From Bacillus sp. UNC438CL73TsuS30 (GTDB lineage: Bacteria; Bacillota; Bacilli; Bacillales; Cytobacillaceae): DNA of 33,954 nucleotides. The stretch lies in the NCBI RefSeq assembly GCF_000482325.1, contig NZ_AXVA01000036.1, positions 1 through 33,954 on the forward strand, written 5' to 3'. Positions 25,397-33,145 of this stretch are shown piece by piece (the stretch's first letter is position 1; every line of letters begins with the position of its first letter). The translations under genes and the position numbers were made by a program. A model generated the notes under the pieces. That model was not told the origin of the DNA and made no database searches. It worked only from the letters and a program-made list of their open reading frames with translations.

Positions 25397-26212
25397 TCAT
25401 TCCCCATTTTTTTCATAATCGTAGTCGAGCTTCCATTTCTTATAGATCTCTTTTAAGGATCCATCCTCTTTCATATCTTTGATCGCAGCATTCAGTTTGT
25501 TCAATAAATCTTTATTTTCCTTATTTACTCCAATTCCAATATTTCCAAACAGCTCTGGCTTATAATCATCTACGATATTTATTTTCAAACCAGGATTAAT
25601 TACTTTCATATATTGAAAAATCGGCTTATCCGATAACATTGCATCTATTCTTTTATTCTCTAAATCTTTTACCATATCTGCAGATGCTTTATATGATTTA
25701 ATATTCAATTTTAGATTGCTGGCTTTCTTATCTAACATGGCCTTATAGGATGTTCCCATCTGTACGCCAACCGTTTTTCCTTTTAACTGCTCTAATGTCT
25801 TAGTGGTATGATCTCCTTCTTGAACAATCAAGCCTTCACCATATCCAAATACAGGGTCCGTAAAATCAATAATCTTTTTTCTTTCCTCTGTAGTATACAT
25901 AGCGGCTACAACTGCATCAGCTTTTCCTGTTTGAACGGATGGAATGAGTGCTGTCCATTCCATATTTTGCAGTTCAATTTTATAATCCGTTCTCTTTCCA
26001 ATTTCCTTAATAACATCAATAAGCAGGCCATCTAGTTTGTGAGTTTTCGTGTTAAGATAAGTAAAAGGAACACTTTCGCTGTCTGTAGCAACACGAATGA
26101 CTTTTTCATTCGTCCCCTTTTTGTCTTCTTTTCCGCTAGTGGTGGACTGCCCGCACGCTGATAGAACGAATAACATAATCAATCCTATAAATATTGCTAA
26201 GTTTTTTTTCAT
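25397..26212 (-). CDS. Amino-acid ABC transporter substrate-binding lipoprotein (second system)
   Basis: 271-residue family-3 binding protein. The signal peptide ends in lipobox LSAC (Cys about residue 20). The body shows IRVATDSESVPFTYL, LDGLLIDVIKEIG, ADAVVAAMYTTEERKK, VGVQMGTSY, and a C-terminal LKEIYKKWKLDYDY. It is the first gene of the six-gene operon and lies 78 bp downstream of a consensus sigma-54 promoter. Its ligand is presumably degraded by the dehydrogenase, amidohydrolase and aldehyde dehydrogenase encoded behind it. Confidence 0.92.
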   Translation of the reverse strand: MKKNLAIFIGLIMLFVLSACGQSTTSGKEDKKGTNEKVIRVATDSESVPFTYLNTKTHKLDGLLIDVIKEIGKRTDYKIELQNMEWTALIPSVQTGKADAVVAAMYTTEERKKIIDFTDPVFGYGEGLIVQEGDHTTKTLEQLKGKTVGVQMGTSYKAMLDKKASNLKLNIKSYKASADMVKDLENKRIDAMLSDKPIFQYMKVINPGLKINIVDDYKPELFGNIGIGVNKENKDLLNKLNAAIKDMKEDGSLKEIYKKWKLDYDYEKNGE

Positions 26213-26289
26213 TCTCCATTTCCCCCTTATCGTGTGATGAAAATGCTTTCATTTTACTTAAAAAGCAAATCCCCTTTAGTATTTTATTG

Positions 26290-26306
26290 TGCAATAATCG
26301 TGCCAA
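26290..26306 (-). promoter_or_regulatory. Consensus sigma-54 promoter for the second ABC/catabolic operon
   Basis: Minus strand TTGGCACGATTATTGCA is an essentially perfect TGGCACG-N4-TTGCA match with 10 bases between GG and GC. It lies between the binding-protein gene and the divergently positioned end of the sigma-54 activator gene. Confidence 0.92.
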
Positions 26307-26363
26307 GATGCAATTATGTGAAAAGTAAGTCATTACTGAATTTTCCGCAAAATAAAGACATGC

Positions 26364-26403
26364 TTGATGGCATCGCGCATCAACCTGGATGCATTTCTGC
26401 ATC
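26364..26403. promoter_or_regulatory. Two candidate enhancer (upstream activator) sites
   Basis: TTGATG-N8-CATCAA (26364-26383) and GATGCA-N4-TGCATC (26388-26403) are adjacent palindromes lying 60-100 bp upstream of the -24 element. That is the distance where RocR/NtrC-type activators bind. A GATGCA half site also lies at 26308. Binding is inferred. Confidence 0.5.
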
Positions 26404-26466
26404 TAATCGGCAAAAATCACCTTATATTTGCATAAAAAGGAGTTAACTTCCTACTTTATCCTGCTT

Positions 26467-28197
26467 TTAAATATCATTCTGCTGGAGATGACTCCGCAAT
26501 CCATACTTTTGTAACTTACGAACAATGGTGGATTGATTGACCCCCAAATTATTCGCCATTTCCCTCGTCGTTGAAAAGCGTGACATCGCCTTCAAAATAA
26601 GTCCCTTTTCGGCTGTTTCCATGAACTCCGTTAAATGAGGAAGTTTTCCTTCCTCCTTTTCAACCTCATGAAGATACAATGAGTCTGTTCTTTTCTCTTC
26701 AAAGAACAAAGACTTCTCTAAGACAATCATTCTTTCAATCGCATTTTCAAGCTCTCTCACATTTCCGGGCCATGAATAGTTTAATATTTGTTCCAATTGT
26801 CTGGATGAGGGCTCTACATTTTTTTGATACTTCTTATTAAATTTATCAAGGAAATGATAGACAAGCGCTTCTATATCATCCTTTCTTTCTTTCAGAGCTG
26901 GAATTCTAATTGGAACAACATTGATTCGATAGTATAGATCTTCACGAAAGGACCCATTTTTAATCATTTGACTCAGATCTTTATTTGTTGCGGAAATAAT
27001 TCGAACATCGATCTTATGCTCTTTTGTTCCTCCAACTTTTAAAATCACTTTTTCTTGCAAAACCCGTAATAGTTTCACCTGTAAAGATACTGGCATCTCG
27101 CCAATCTCGTCCAGAAATATAGTCCCTTTATCAGCAATTTGAAAAAGTCCTAATTTCCCTCCCTTTCTTGTACCAGAAAAAGCCCCTTCCTCATAGCCGA
27201 ACAGCTCAGACTCTAATAAGTTTTCCGGTATCGCTCCACAGTTAATGGTAACAAACGGCTTATCATTTCGATGAGATAATAAATGAATTTGATTGGCAAC
27301 CATTTGTTTCCCTACACCCGTTTCGCCCAAAATGAGAACAGAAGTATCTACAGAGGCTACTGACTTAATAAGCTCAAACACATCTTCCATCGCTTTACTT
27401 TTGTATATGAAGGGTTTATCCTCGTATTTCTCTTGCTTAATTCGCGCCACCTCTCTTTGGTAACTATCAAATAAAGTCTTGGTCTCTTGTTGTAACTTTT
27501 TTAAATGCTCAATTTCCGAAGAATGTTTCGTAATGGACACGACACGTACAATTTCTCCCAATTCATTCTTAATAGGAATGGAATCAATTTGAAACATTTC
27601 ACCCGTATTTGTATATTGTAATCCGCTCTCCCGCTTGCCTGACTTAATTACTTTTGCCGTGATGGATGGATAAAAGACTCTTTCTCTCTCTAAATCAAAA
27701 ACATTTTTCCCCAAGTGCTGCTGGTCATCATAGGAGCTGACCCGTATAACATTTCCTTTTTCATCTGTAACAAAAATACTCTGATAAAACTCATCAAAAA
27801 CGGTCTGCATTTCTTTGATAATCCATTCATCCTCATTAACCACTTGATGCATCCTTTTCCAAAATTCCCAATCAATTACTCCCTTAACCTTCCCCTTTGA
27901 ATCGATTACAACAACAACCTTATTGGCATCATAGTTTATTTGGCTCGCTTCTTCATCCGTTACGACTGAAACACCTGTCAATAAATTTTCTATCGATATT
28001 GAATTGAGTTCTGCGAAATTGATAGCCTTTAATTGGTCATATAGCGTATTTCGTTTTATACATCCAATAATTTCTTCTCCTCTTGTTAATAGAAACCAGT
28101 GATAATTGCTCTTAATCGCTTCTAAATAAATGATTTCAACAGTGGCAGGCCATGTGATACAAACTACATCCTTTATGAGATATTCATCTACCTTCAT
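26467..28197 (-). CDS. Sigma-54-dependent transcriptional activator (CBS-like, PAS, AAA+, HTH)
   Basis: 576-residue one-component activator of the RocR/BkdR type. An N-terminal CBS-like region (about 1-115), a PAS sensor (about 125-235) and a short coiled coil precede an AAA+ module (about 265-490). That module has Walker A GETGVGKQ, Walker B TIFLDEIGEMP and arginine-finger FREDLYYRINV; a C-terminal Fis/TyrR-like helix-turn-helix follows (TREMANNLGVNQSTIVRKLQ). The sigma-54 contact loop reads GAFSGT instead of GAFTGA. There is no receiver domain, so a small-molecule signal is likely. ATG 28197 has AAGGAGGGG upstream. It is encoded immediately upstream of the operon it probably activates, on the same strand, with the sigma-54 promoter and palindromes in the gap. 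Confidence 0.9.
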   Translation of the reverse strand: MKVDEYLIKDVVCITWPATVEIIYLEAIKSNYHWFLLTRGEEIIGCIKRNTLYDQLKAINFAELNSISIENLLTGVSVVTDEEASQINYDANKVVVVIDSKGKVKGVIDWEFWKRMHQVVNEDEWIIKEMQTVFDEFYQSIFVTDEKGNVIRVSSYDDQQHLGKNVFDLERERVFYPSITAKVIKSGKRESGLQYTNTGEMFQIDSIPIKNELGEIVRVVSITKHSSEIEHLKKLQQETKTLFDSYQREVARIKQEKYEDKPFIYKSKAMEDVFELIKSVASVDTSVLILGETGVGKQMVANQIHLLSHRNDKPFVTINCGAIPENLLESELFGYEEGAFSGTRKGGKLGLFQIADKGTIFLDEIGEMPVSLQVKLLRVLQEKVILKVGGTKEHKIDVRIISATNKDLSQMIKNGSFREDLYYRINVVPIRIPALKERKDDIEALVYHFLDKFNKKYQKNVEPSSRQLEQILNYSWPGNVRELENAIERMIVLEKSLFFEEKRTDSLYLHEVEKEEGKLPHLTEFMETAEKGLILKAMSRFSTTREMANNLGVNQSTIVRKLQKYGLRSHLQQNDI

Positions 28198-28510
28198 GAT
28201 CGGTCCCCTCCTTATTCAATAAAAAATTTATTCATATCACGAATATTAGTCTTTAGATATCAATGGTCACCTTATGTTGGAGTAATGGGAAATGAAGAGG
28301 TTGTTGGTTACAAGTATTCGACAAGGACCAGCAGTTTCCTGCCTTTTGGAAACAGCCCTTTTGCTTGAGTGGGGGTAAACCACTGGCCTCCAAAAAAATT
28401 TTTGTCGATAAATTGTTTTCATTAAAAGGAAAATCTTGATAGATACTCCCTTTATCGGTAGAGTCAGAGCCCTTATAAATATGTAATGGTTTTAAAAAGG
28501 AGAAATTCCC

Positions 28511-28594
28511 TTGGATAAAGCCATGCACATTGGAGAAGTGATCAAAGGGTTAATCGGAAGTTTTGCGCGCAAAAAGGCACAACTAGTATACTAA
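28511..28594 (+). CDS. 27-residue small ORF with ribosome site and terminator
   Basis: TTG 28511 is preceded by AAGGAG at eight bases, and the frame (MDKAMHIGEVIKGLIGSFAR...) stops inside a strong terminator stem. It may be a small peptide or the retained start of a deleted longer gene that kept its terminator. The rest of 28198-28682 contains no other gene I can support. Confidence 0.35.
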   Translation: MDKAMHIGEVIKGLIGSFARKKAQLVY

Positions 28595-28614
28595 TTACTA
28601 GTTGTGCTTTTGAT
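28577..28614 (+). terminator. Strong (bidirectional) terminator
   Basis: GCACAACTAGT and ACTAGTTGTGC form an 11-bp perfect stem followed by TTTTGATTTTT on the plus strand; the minus side also has a T run. Confidence 0.85.
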
Positions 28615-28682
28615 TTTTCTTATGTCTTTCTATCTTTTCGCAAGTTTTTGATTGTCCGTAAGTGGGGGTCAGAACGCCGGTT

Positions 28683-29180
28683 TTAAGAATATTTAATTCT
28701 TAAATGGGTTCGGTAATAGAGCAATAATAGGAGCAAAAGTATACCAACAAAAATAATAACACTGTCTAATTTTTTATTATGAATATACGTATTGCTTAAC
28801 CCATATAATTTCAGTCCAAGAAAGCCTCCACCAGCATTTGTAATTACATCTGTGATGTCTGTCGCACCAATCGCGAAGATAAATTGAATGAATTCAAAAG
28901 TAAGACTTAAAACCAGTATCAAAGCAAACTTAGCTAAAAATCCAACATTTTTGAAATTGACATTCAATAGCAAGCCAAAAGGAATAAAGATTATAACATT
29001 TTCTATCATCTCTCCGAAACTTCCATTTACGATTGAAGGAGCAGCAAATGGAATCAAGTTAACACTTCTATGGTGATAGGTAAATACTGTCAAAATATTG
29101 TATTGTAATTTGAATAACACTAACCAGATTAGTATCACTAAATACAAAGCTAGCAATCCTCTAGATACTATTTTCCCCAT
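28683..29180 (-). CDS. VanZ-like membrane protein
   Basis: 165 residues with about five hydrophobic segments. The VanZ pattern is present: SVNLIPFAAP, EMIENVIIFIPFGLLLN, then EFIQFIFAIGATDITDVITN and AGGGFLG. ATG 29180 follows TGAGGAG. Proteins of this family are widespread in Bacillaceae; in enterococci VanZ lowers teicoplanin susceptibility, but most homologues have no proven role, and no glycopeptide-resistance genes are nearby. Confidence 0.85.
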   Translation of the reverse strand: MGKIVSRGLLALYLVILIWLVLFKLQYNILTVFTYHHRSVNLIPFAAPSIVNGSFGEMIENVIIFIPFGLLLNVNFKNVGFLAKFALILVLSLTFEFIQFIFAIGATDITDVITNAGGGFLGLKLYGLSNTYIHNKKLDSVIIFVGILLLLLLLYYRTHLRIKYS

Positions 29181-29250
29181 ATAATCTCCTCACATTTTTT
29201 AAGTGTATAAAAAATATACCCGATTTCCAACATGGGTTTTATGTTAAAAA

Positions 29251-29461
29251 GCTGGTGTTACCCCCAAAATAGTGCTCGTACCATAGCCGCCATCCAGCAT
29301 TCTGGTGGCATTGAGCTTTCAAATATTGCCAATTCCCGCCCCAATAATCAATTCCAGTTAAAAAGGCCTTAGGAAAGTCTTTGCCAGTTTAATAATCGGT
29401 GAACCACTGCCGGTTCCCTATATCTAGTATTTTTCCTTTTCCATCCCAAAGTAATCTATTT
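29251..29461 (-). pseudogene. Relic of a class I SAM-dependent methyltransferase gene
   Basis: On the minus strand the frame reads LLWDGKGKILDIG, then after one extra base GSGSPIIKLAK, and after a second shift TGIDYWGGNWQYLKAQC. These are the motif I and post-I blocks of small class I methyltransferases (ILDIGTGSG; GIDYW). At least two frameshifts and missing ends show decay. The flanking 29181-29250 and 29462-29616 hold no gene, only a GGGGGCTGACCCC palindrome at about 29486. Confidence 0.55.
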
Positions 29462-29568
29462 TTTGCTTGTTATCATTATAACGTCTTGGGGGGCTGACCC
29501 CATAGCCCATTCTTTTAAATACGGGCTTGTAGACCTAGTTATTTAACCAGCCACATAAAGGAATATTA

Positions 29569-29577
29569 CATAGGCTA
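29569..29577 (+). promoter_or_regulatory. Possible mother-cell sigma (E/K-type) -10 element
   Basis: CATAGGCTA fits the CATANNNTA -10 pattern, with a CAC triplet 14-16 bases upstream (29552). It lies 40 bp before the Trp/Gly-rich protein gene. Short match; weak on its own. Confidence 0.25.
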
Positions 29578-29616
29578 AGTCTAACATTACGTTTTTAAAA
29601 TGAGGGGAATAGGCGT

Positions 29617-30462
29617 ATGCACCAGCATTTGTATATGAATTTAAAGGGGAGCGGGCAACTATTTAATAACCAAATTTCAGTACGACCATTCTATTCACAG
29701 CCCCAAATATCCATACTTGGAGGATTAAATGGTCTTGGGATTCCCGTGGGTTGGAGTGGTCGAGTCGATCCAGCTGGTTGGAACGATCCTCAGGGTTTAA
29801 AGGGGTTTGATCGTATGGAACAACCTGTTAATTGGGCTCCCCCCTCCGGCCAAATGGGTATGACAGAACAAGAGTCTTCTTCAAGTTGGACAACACCGGC
29901 TGACAATCATGATTACACGTCTCAAAAGCAACCCGGGAATGGATTGTCGGTGGTCAATCATGACGATTGGGAGTCGCAAGAACAGCCGGTCAACTGGACA
30001 CAGCTTCCCGTACTTCCAAGCTTCCTACCTCTAGGTCAGCCCAACCCTTGGGTACAACCAATCAACCCTGCAGGGATGTTCACACAAGGACCTTCTCTAG
30101 GTTGGGACCCATCAGCCGGCAATAAGGGTTTCCACCCGCAAAAAAAGCCCTATCCTTGGGCGCAATCGGTCAATCATGCAGGGATGTTCGGACAAGGGCA
30201 TCCCGCCGCTTTGCTGCCTCCGTCCGGCAATCCTTTTGGTTTCGGCGCCAGTGGGCAGCAAGCGAACTGGGGCGGTTTTGGAAACCCTACAGGATGGGGC
30301 GGGCAGGTAAATCCCATGGGATGGGGTGGTCCGTGGGCCCCGATGGGATGGGATAAAGGCCGGCCGGGAATACTAGGGGGCTTACTTAAAGTGGGAAAAG
30401 GCACCATGAATGGAATAGGAATGATTAGTAGTCTAATCAGTGTGGGAAAGTTCCTATTTTAG
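29617..30462 (+). CDS. Trp/Gly/Pro/Asn-rich low-complexity protein, possibly spore-associated
   Basis: 281 residues, ATG 29617 with GAGGGGAATAGG upstream. The body is built from degenerate repeats around tryptophan: PVNWAPP, PVNWTQL, NPWVQPINPAGMFTQG, YPWAQSVNHAGMFGQG, then PTGWGGQVNPMGWGGPWAPMG. More than 20 tryptophans are unusual for a Bacillus protein. The C-terminal 35 residues (GILGGLLKVGKGTMNGIG, SSLISVGKFLF) are hydrophobic and amphipathic, like the end of YqfQ/YppG-type proteins. No signal peptide or enzyme motif is seen. A surface or spore-coat structural role is a guess from composition and the possible sporulation -10 box upstream. Confidence 0.7.
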   Translation: MHQHLYMNLKGSGQLFNNQISVRPFYSQPQISILGGLNGLGIPVGWSGRVDPAGWNDPQGLKGFDRMEQPVNWAPPSGQMGMTEQESSSSWTTPADNHDYTSQKQPGNGLSVVNHDDWESQEQPVNWTQLPVLPSFLPLGQPNPWVQPINPAGMFTQGPSLGWDPSAGNKGFHPQKKPYPWAQSVNHAGMFGQGHPAALLPPSGNPFGFGASGQQANWGGFGNPTGWGGQVNPMGWGGPWAPMGWDKGRPGILGGLLKVGKGTMNGIGMISSLISVGKFLF

Positions 30463-30473
30463 TGAATGAGGTC

Positions 30474-30530
30474 GAGGGGGGAACATTCCGCAGGGACGGT
30501 TTTTCCCCGCCTCGCTTCCAGTTCCCATGG
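30474..30530. repeat. REP-like hairpin, degenerate copy
   Basis: GAGGGGGGAA and TTCCCCGCCTC are inverted arms around GCAGGGACGGTTTT, and an outer GGGAAC/GTTCCC pair extends it. The GGGACGGTT core is shared with the hairpins at 9548 and 32055. It lies upstream of the winged-helix gene, so that gene has REP-type elements on both sides. Confidence 0.5.
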
Positions 30531-30624
30531 TTACCGCCACAAATCTGTCATAAAATCCGCCGAACCACCATGTCCTTTTCTCTCCTTTCTCTTTATATAG
30601 AGGGTGAAAGGGTGGTGCAATAAA

Positions 30625-31413
30625 ATGAATTTAAAATCAGGCCAAATTCAACGATTCGCGGAGTATTCTCAATTTAAGAATCTTAAAGAGTTTAACAACC
30701 ATATGGAAATGTGGTTAGTAGAGCATAAGCAGGAATTTACGAAGGGCGAATTGGTAGGGTTAAAGCGGCTGGTTCGTTTTTCCGCCAAAATCCCTGGAGT
30801 CTGTAATGCGAAAATCGGCACCATGTTAAAGGCCATCCATGAAGAATACCATGACCATGGCATTTCCCGCTCAACCTTTAAACGAATGATCCAAAAGTCC
30901 ATCAAATTCGGCATCCTGACCGTTTATGAAACCGAAAGAAAAAACGGCTCCCAGTCCAGCAACTTATACCTATTTAATCGTTTTCCACAAAATGAACCAC
31001 CTAAACAGCAAGAGTTGAACCACCCTATTAAAACTAGTAATCTTTCTGAAACTAAAAAACAAGAGATAAATAAACGTAAGGAAGAACCGTTCAATTTGGA
31101 TCATACTTTTACAAAATATCGAGTTCCAAAGCAGTTCGTCCAGCTTGTAAAATACTTTTTCGATGATGCAAAAACCATCGAGGAATTCTGGAGAATGACC
31201 CAAATTGCAGCGTATCGCGGTAACCGTGAAAAAGAGAAGGATCAGGTCTTAGAGGTCGCCATCGAATCATTTAAGCAACTTATTCGCAAACTGAAGTCCA
31301 ATCAAAAAGTCAAAAAACCAATTGCCTATTTCCACGGCATCTTGGAAAAGAAATTTGATGATCTTTATTTTGCAGAAATATATGAAATGTGGATTAGCCA
31401 ACCAAATGGTTAA
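30625..31413 (+). CDS. Winged-helix/HTH protein of unknown role (plasmid-replication-like)
   Basis: 262 residues from ATG 30625, with AAAGGGTGG nine bases upstream; GTG 30604 is possible but less likely. An N-terminal half (about 30-125) predicts a winged helix (NAKIGTMLKAIHEE, GISRSTFKRMIQKSIKFGIL, then a strand ending NLYLFNRF). It is followed by a Lys/Glu linker (about 130-165) and a helical C-terminal domain ending KPIAYFHGILEKKFDDLY and WISQPNG. The layout is like helix-turn-helix replication or phage/plasmid DNA-binding proteins often labelled cytosolic protein in Bacillus. Synonymous-biased differences from the relic at 8774-8906 support coding. It is flanked by REP-type hairpins and a 201-bp repeat, suggesting movement with them. 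Function is not established. Confidence 0.75.
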   Translation: MNLKSGQIQRFAEYSQFKNLKEFNNHMEMWLVEHKQEFTKGELVGLKRLVRFSAKIPGVCNAKIGTMLKAIHEEYHDHGISRSTFKRMIQKSIKFGILTVYETERKNGSQSSNLYLFNRFPQNEPPKQQELNHPIKTSNLSETKKQEINKRKEEPFNLDHTFTKYRVPKQFVQLVKYFFDDAKTIEEFWRMTQIAAYRGNREKEKDQVLEVAIESFKQLIRKLKSNQKVKKPIAYFHGILEKKFDDLYFAEIYEMWISQPNG

Positions 31414-31839
31414 AACCAACACCTTTCTTTACGAATCGACAGCTAACGACGCGTATTTTTTCAATCAAACGTTTGATTAAAACCAGGACAAAGCCTTTTG
31501 GAAAACGAACATGGTCCTGTTTCCGAGGAAATATTTTGTCGATAATATCGTTTAGCTTTTCCCGATTTTTCTCCCAAACGATCAAACAAAGACTTTATCT
31601 CGCATAATTGTACCAATTTCGACAAAATGGGCTTCTACACAAACGTTTGATTAGAAACTGAGCAAACCCTTCTAATATAAAGGTTTCTTAATGGAAAGAT
31701 GCAAGAAGATTGTCGGAAGTTTGTACAGAAACTGGTGAATGCTAAAATCAAAGCACCTAAATATTCAAAAACCCGTCCTGCGATGGTATTCAACTTACTT
31801 CCTTTAAAAAAAGAATTCTTGTCCTAAATGAAGTAACCA

Positions 31840-32040
31840 GCGAAAGTAAAATAACCGGAGATTTTTCCGTTAGATGCAGAATGGAGCCCGTTTCGGGATA
31901 AATAAGGGAAGGTTTTCCGATTATGCAAAGAAAAATCCCCCATTTTCACGTTTTTCGAGTCAATAGGCGAAATCTTTACCTCTATTTAAGCTATTTTAAA
32001 TGTTAATTACTAATTAAGCGAAATTTTTCCGTCTATTTAT
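31840..32040. repeat. 201-bp repeat family, copy 3
   Basis: Same boundaries as copy 2 (GCGAAAGT to TTTTTCCGTCTATTTAT), with terminal imperfect inverted repeats; again followed directly by a REP-like hairpin. Confidence 0.75.
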
Positions 32041-32054
32041 CAGATCGCGGATAA

Positions 32055-32107
32055 CCACAGGAACGGTTCTCCTAGTCTAAATAAGCCGCAATAACCGTCC
32101 CCCGTGG
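32055..32107. repeat. REP-like hairpin, copy 3
   Basis: CCACAGGAACGGTTCT and ATAACCGTCCCCCGTGG are imperfect arms; the core GACGGTT/AACCGTC is partly eroded (one arm reads GAACGGTT). Confidence 0.65.
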
Positions 32108-32132
32108 TCTCTGGCCCCACTAACCTATAAAG

Positions 32133-32168
32133 AAAAACACATTGAATTGGGGAATTCAATGTGTTTTT
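32133..32168 (-). terminator. Bidirectional terminator after the PAS protein gene
   Basis: AAAAACACATTGAATT and AATTCAATGTGTTTTT are perfect 16-base arms with a GGGG (CCCC) loop; works in both directions. Confidence 0.9.
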
Positions 32169-32202
32169 CGGCAACTTCTCAAATGAGAAAGGTATTTTTT
32201 TA

Positions 32203-32679
32203 TTATTCAGGTTTAATAGTTTTAAATTCAGCAATCGTTTCAGGGGTATTGGTGCCTTCTTTTCCTTTGAAATGGTCGATATTAACGGTCACATCCATGC
32301 AGCCAAGGTATTTTCCATTTTCATCACGTACTGCCATGAATTTTTGATAAATTTGACCAGTTTCACCAGAGCGTTTTGGGAACCAAAATTCCCATTCGTC
32401 GCGTGTTCCTGAACGGAAGTCATTCAACAATTTTTCAACGTGGTGAGCCACTTTTGGGTGAAGCTCAAGCACAGGGCGGCCAATCGCTTCTTTACGGCGA
32501 CCATGCACGCGGTTTGGATTATCCGAATACCAGCGGAAAATATCGTTGGCATCGCAAAAACCCATTTCAAATGGCAAAAGTTTGATGATTGAATCCAAAG
32601 TGCTGGCTTTAATCGCACCAGTTTCAAAATTAATCACAGCTTCAGGACTAATTAAATCCGACAATTTTTCTTCAAACAT
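32203..32679 (-). CDS. Stand-alone PAS-domain protein (DUF438-associated PAS type)
   Basis: 158 residues, ATG 32679 with AAGGAGG upstream. A single PAS domain (about 25-140) shows the pattern of the PAS modules found in DUF438/hemerythrin-type proteins: LPFEMGFCDANDIFRWYSD, GRRKEAIGRPVLELHP, VEKLLNDFRSGTRDEWEFW and FMAVRDENGKYLGCMDVT. No output domain is attached, so it may act by protein-protein contact or as a redox/heme sensor subunit. It is monocistronic, ending in a strong bidirectional terminator, and embedded in accessory DNA. Confidence 0.8.
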   Translation of the reverse strand: MFEEKLSDLISPEAVINFETGAIKASTLDSIIKLLPFEMGFCDANDIFRWYSDNPNRVHGRRKEAIGRPVLELHPKVAHHVEKLLNDFRSGTRDEWEFWFPKRSGETGQIYQKFMAVRDENGKYLGCMDVTVNIDHFKGKEGTNTPETIAEFKTIKPE

Positions 32680-32910
32680 ATATATACCTCCTTAATGAGG
32701 GTAAAATAATGTAAATATTAGTGAGCAAGAAAATCGCCCATTCATATTATAATCTTTTTATTATTATTAGCAAAAGGAGTATTTTGGTATAAAAGGTGAA
32801 GCTAGTTTCTAGTAAATTTTTTGTCGGTAAAATAGCTTCGTTTTTTCGATTTAATCTCCACTTCTTCAAAAATCAGCATAATCCCACAAACTTTGACTTT
32901 TTCCTCCAAA

Positions 32911-33078
32911 TCAGGTGTCATTGTAAGAGTTTGATATATTGAAATACATGGCATAACAGTAATTAAGCATTTTCATGATATTTTTTGGATGGTGATGGAT
33001 AGTTTCAACCAGTAGATGGACGTGGTTAGTCATAAGGCAATAGGCGTGAAGATGAAAGGAAAACACAAGATATTGGGT
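32911..33078 (-). pseudogene. Relic of a REP-associated tyrosine (Y1/HUH) transposase
   Basis: A 55-codon open stretch on the minus strand contains HAYCLMTNHVHLLVET, the HUH-containing core of the TnpA-REP/IS200-like family, followed by PKNIMKMLNYCYAMYF. The catalytic Tyr helix and both ends of the protein (normally about 200 residues) are missing. It is the only transposase trace in the window and lies near the REP-like hairpins that such enzymes mobilise. Confidence 0.8.
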
Positions 33079-33115
33079 TTATTCATAGGTTTATTTCATG
33101 TATAATAGGAATATA

Positions 33116-33145
33116 ATAAAAAAGAGAAGTGCTCCAACACTTCTC
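33116..33145 (-). terminator. Terminator of the toxin-like peptide mRNA
   Basis: Minus strand GAGAAGTG-TTGGAG-CACTTCTC followed by TTTTTTATTAT. The same hairpin would form the 5' end of the plus-strand antisense RNA. Confidence 0.8.

Larger units (their letters stand above)
31281..32109. repeat. Long duplication, copy B (about 830 bp)
   Basis: Base-for-base counterpart of 8774-9602 with the same length. It covers the winged-helix gene tail, its 3' flank, 201-bp repeat copy 3 and a REP-like hairpin. The part 31414-31839 has no supportable gene; a short plus frame ending near 31826 lacks a convincing start. Confidence 0.8.

Noticed and set aside
28253..28528. Minus-strand 91-codon frame upstream of the sigma-54 activator gene
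   Set aside because: No ribosome site, no recognisable domain, and it overlaps the small plus-strand ORF region.
31702..31826. Plus frame of about 42 codons in duplication copy B (MQEDCRKF...)
   Set aside because: In copy A the frame is changed near its end and key residues differ; there is no ribosome site.
32161..32585. Plus-strand frames over the PAS gene
   Set aside because: Antisense shadows; the minus-strand gene has ribosome site, domain and terminator.
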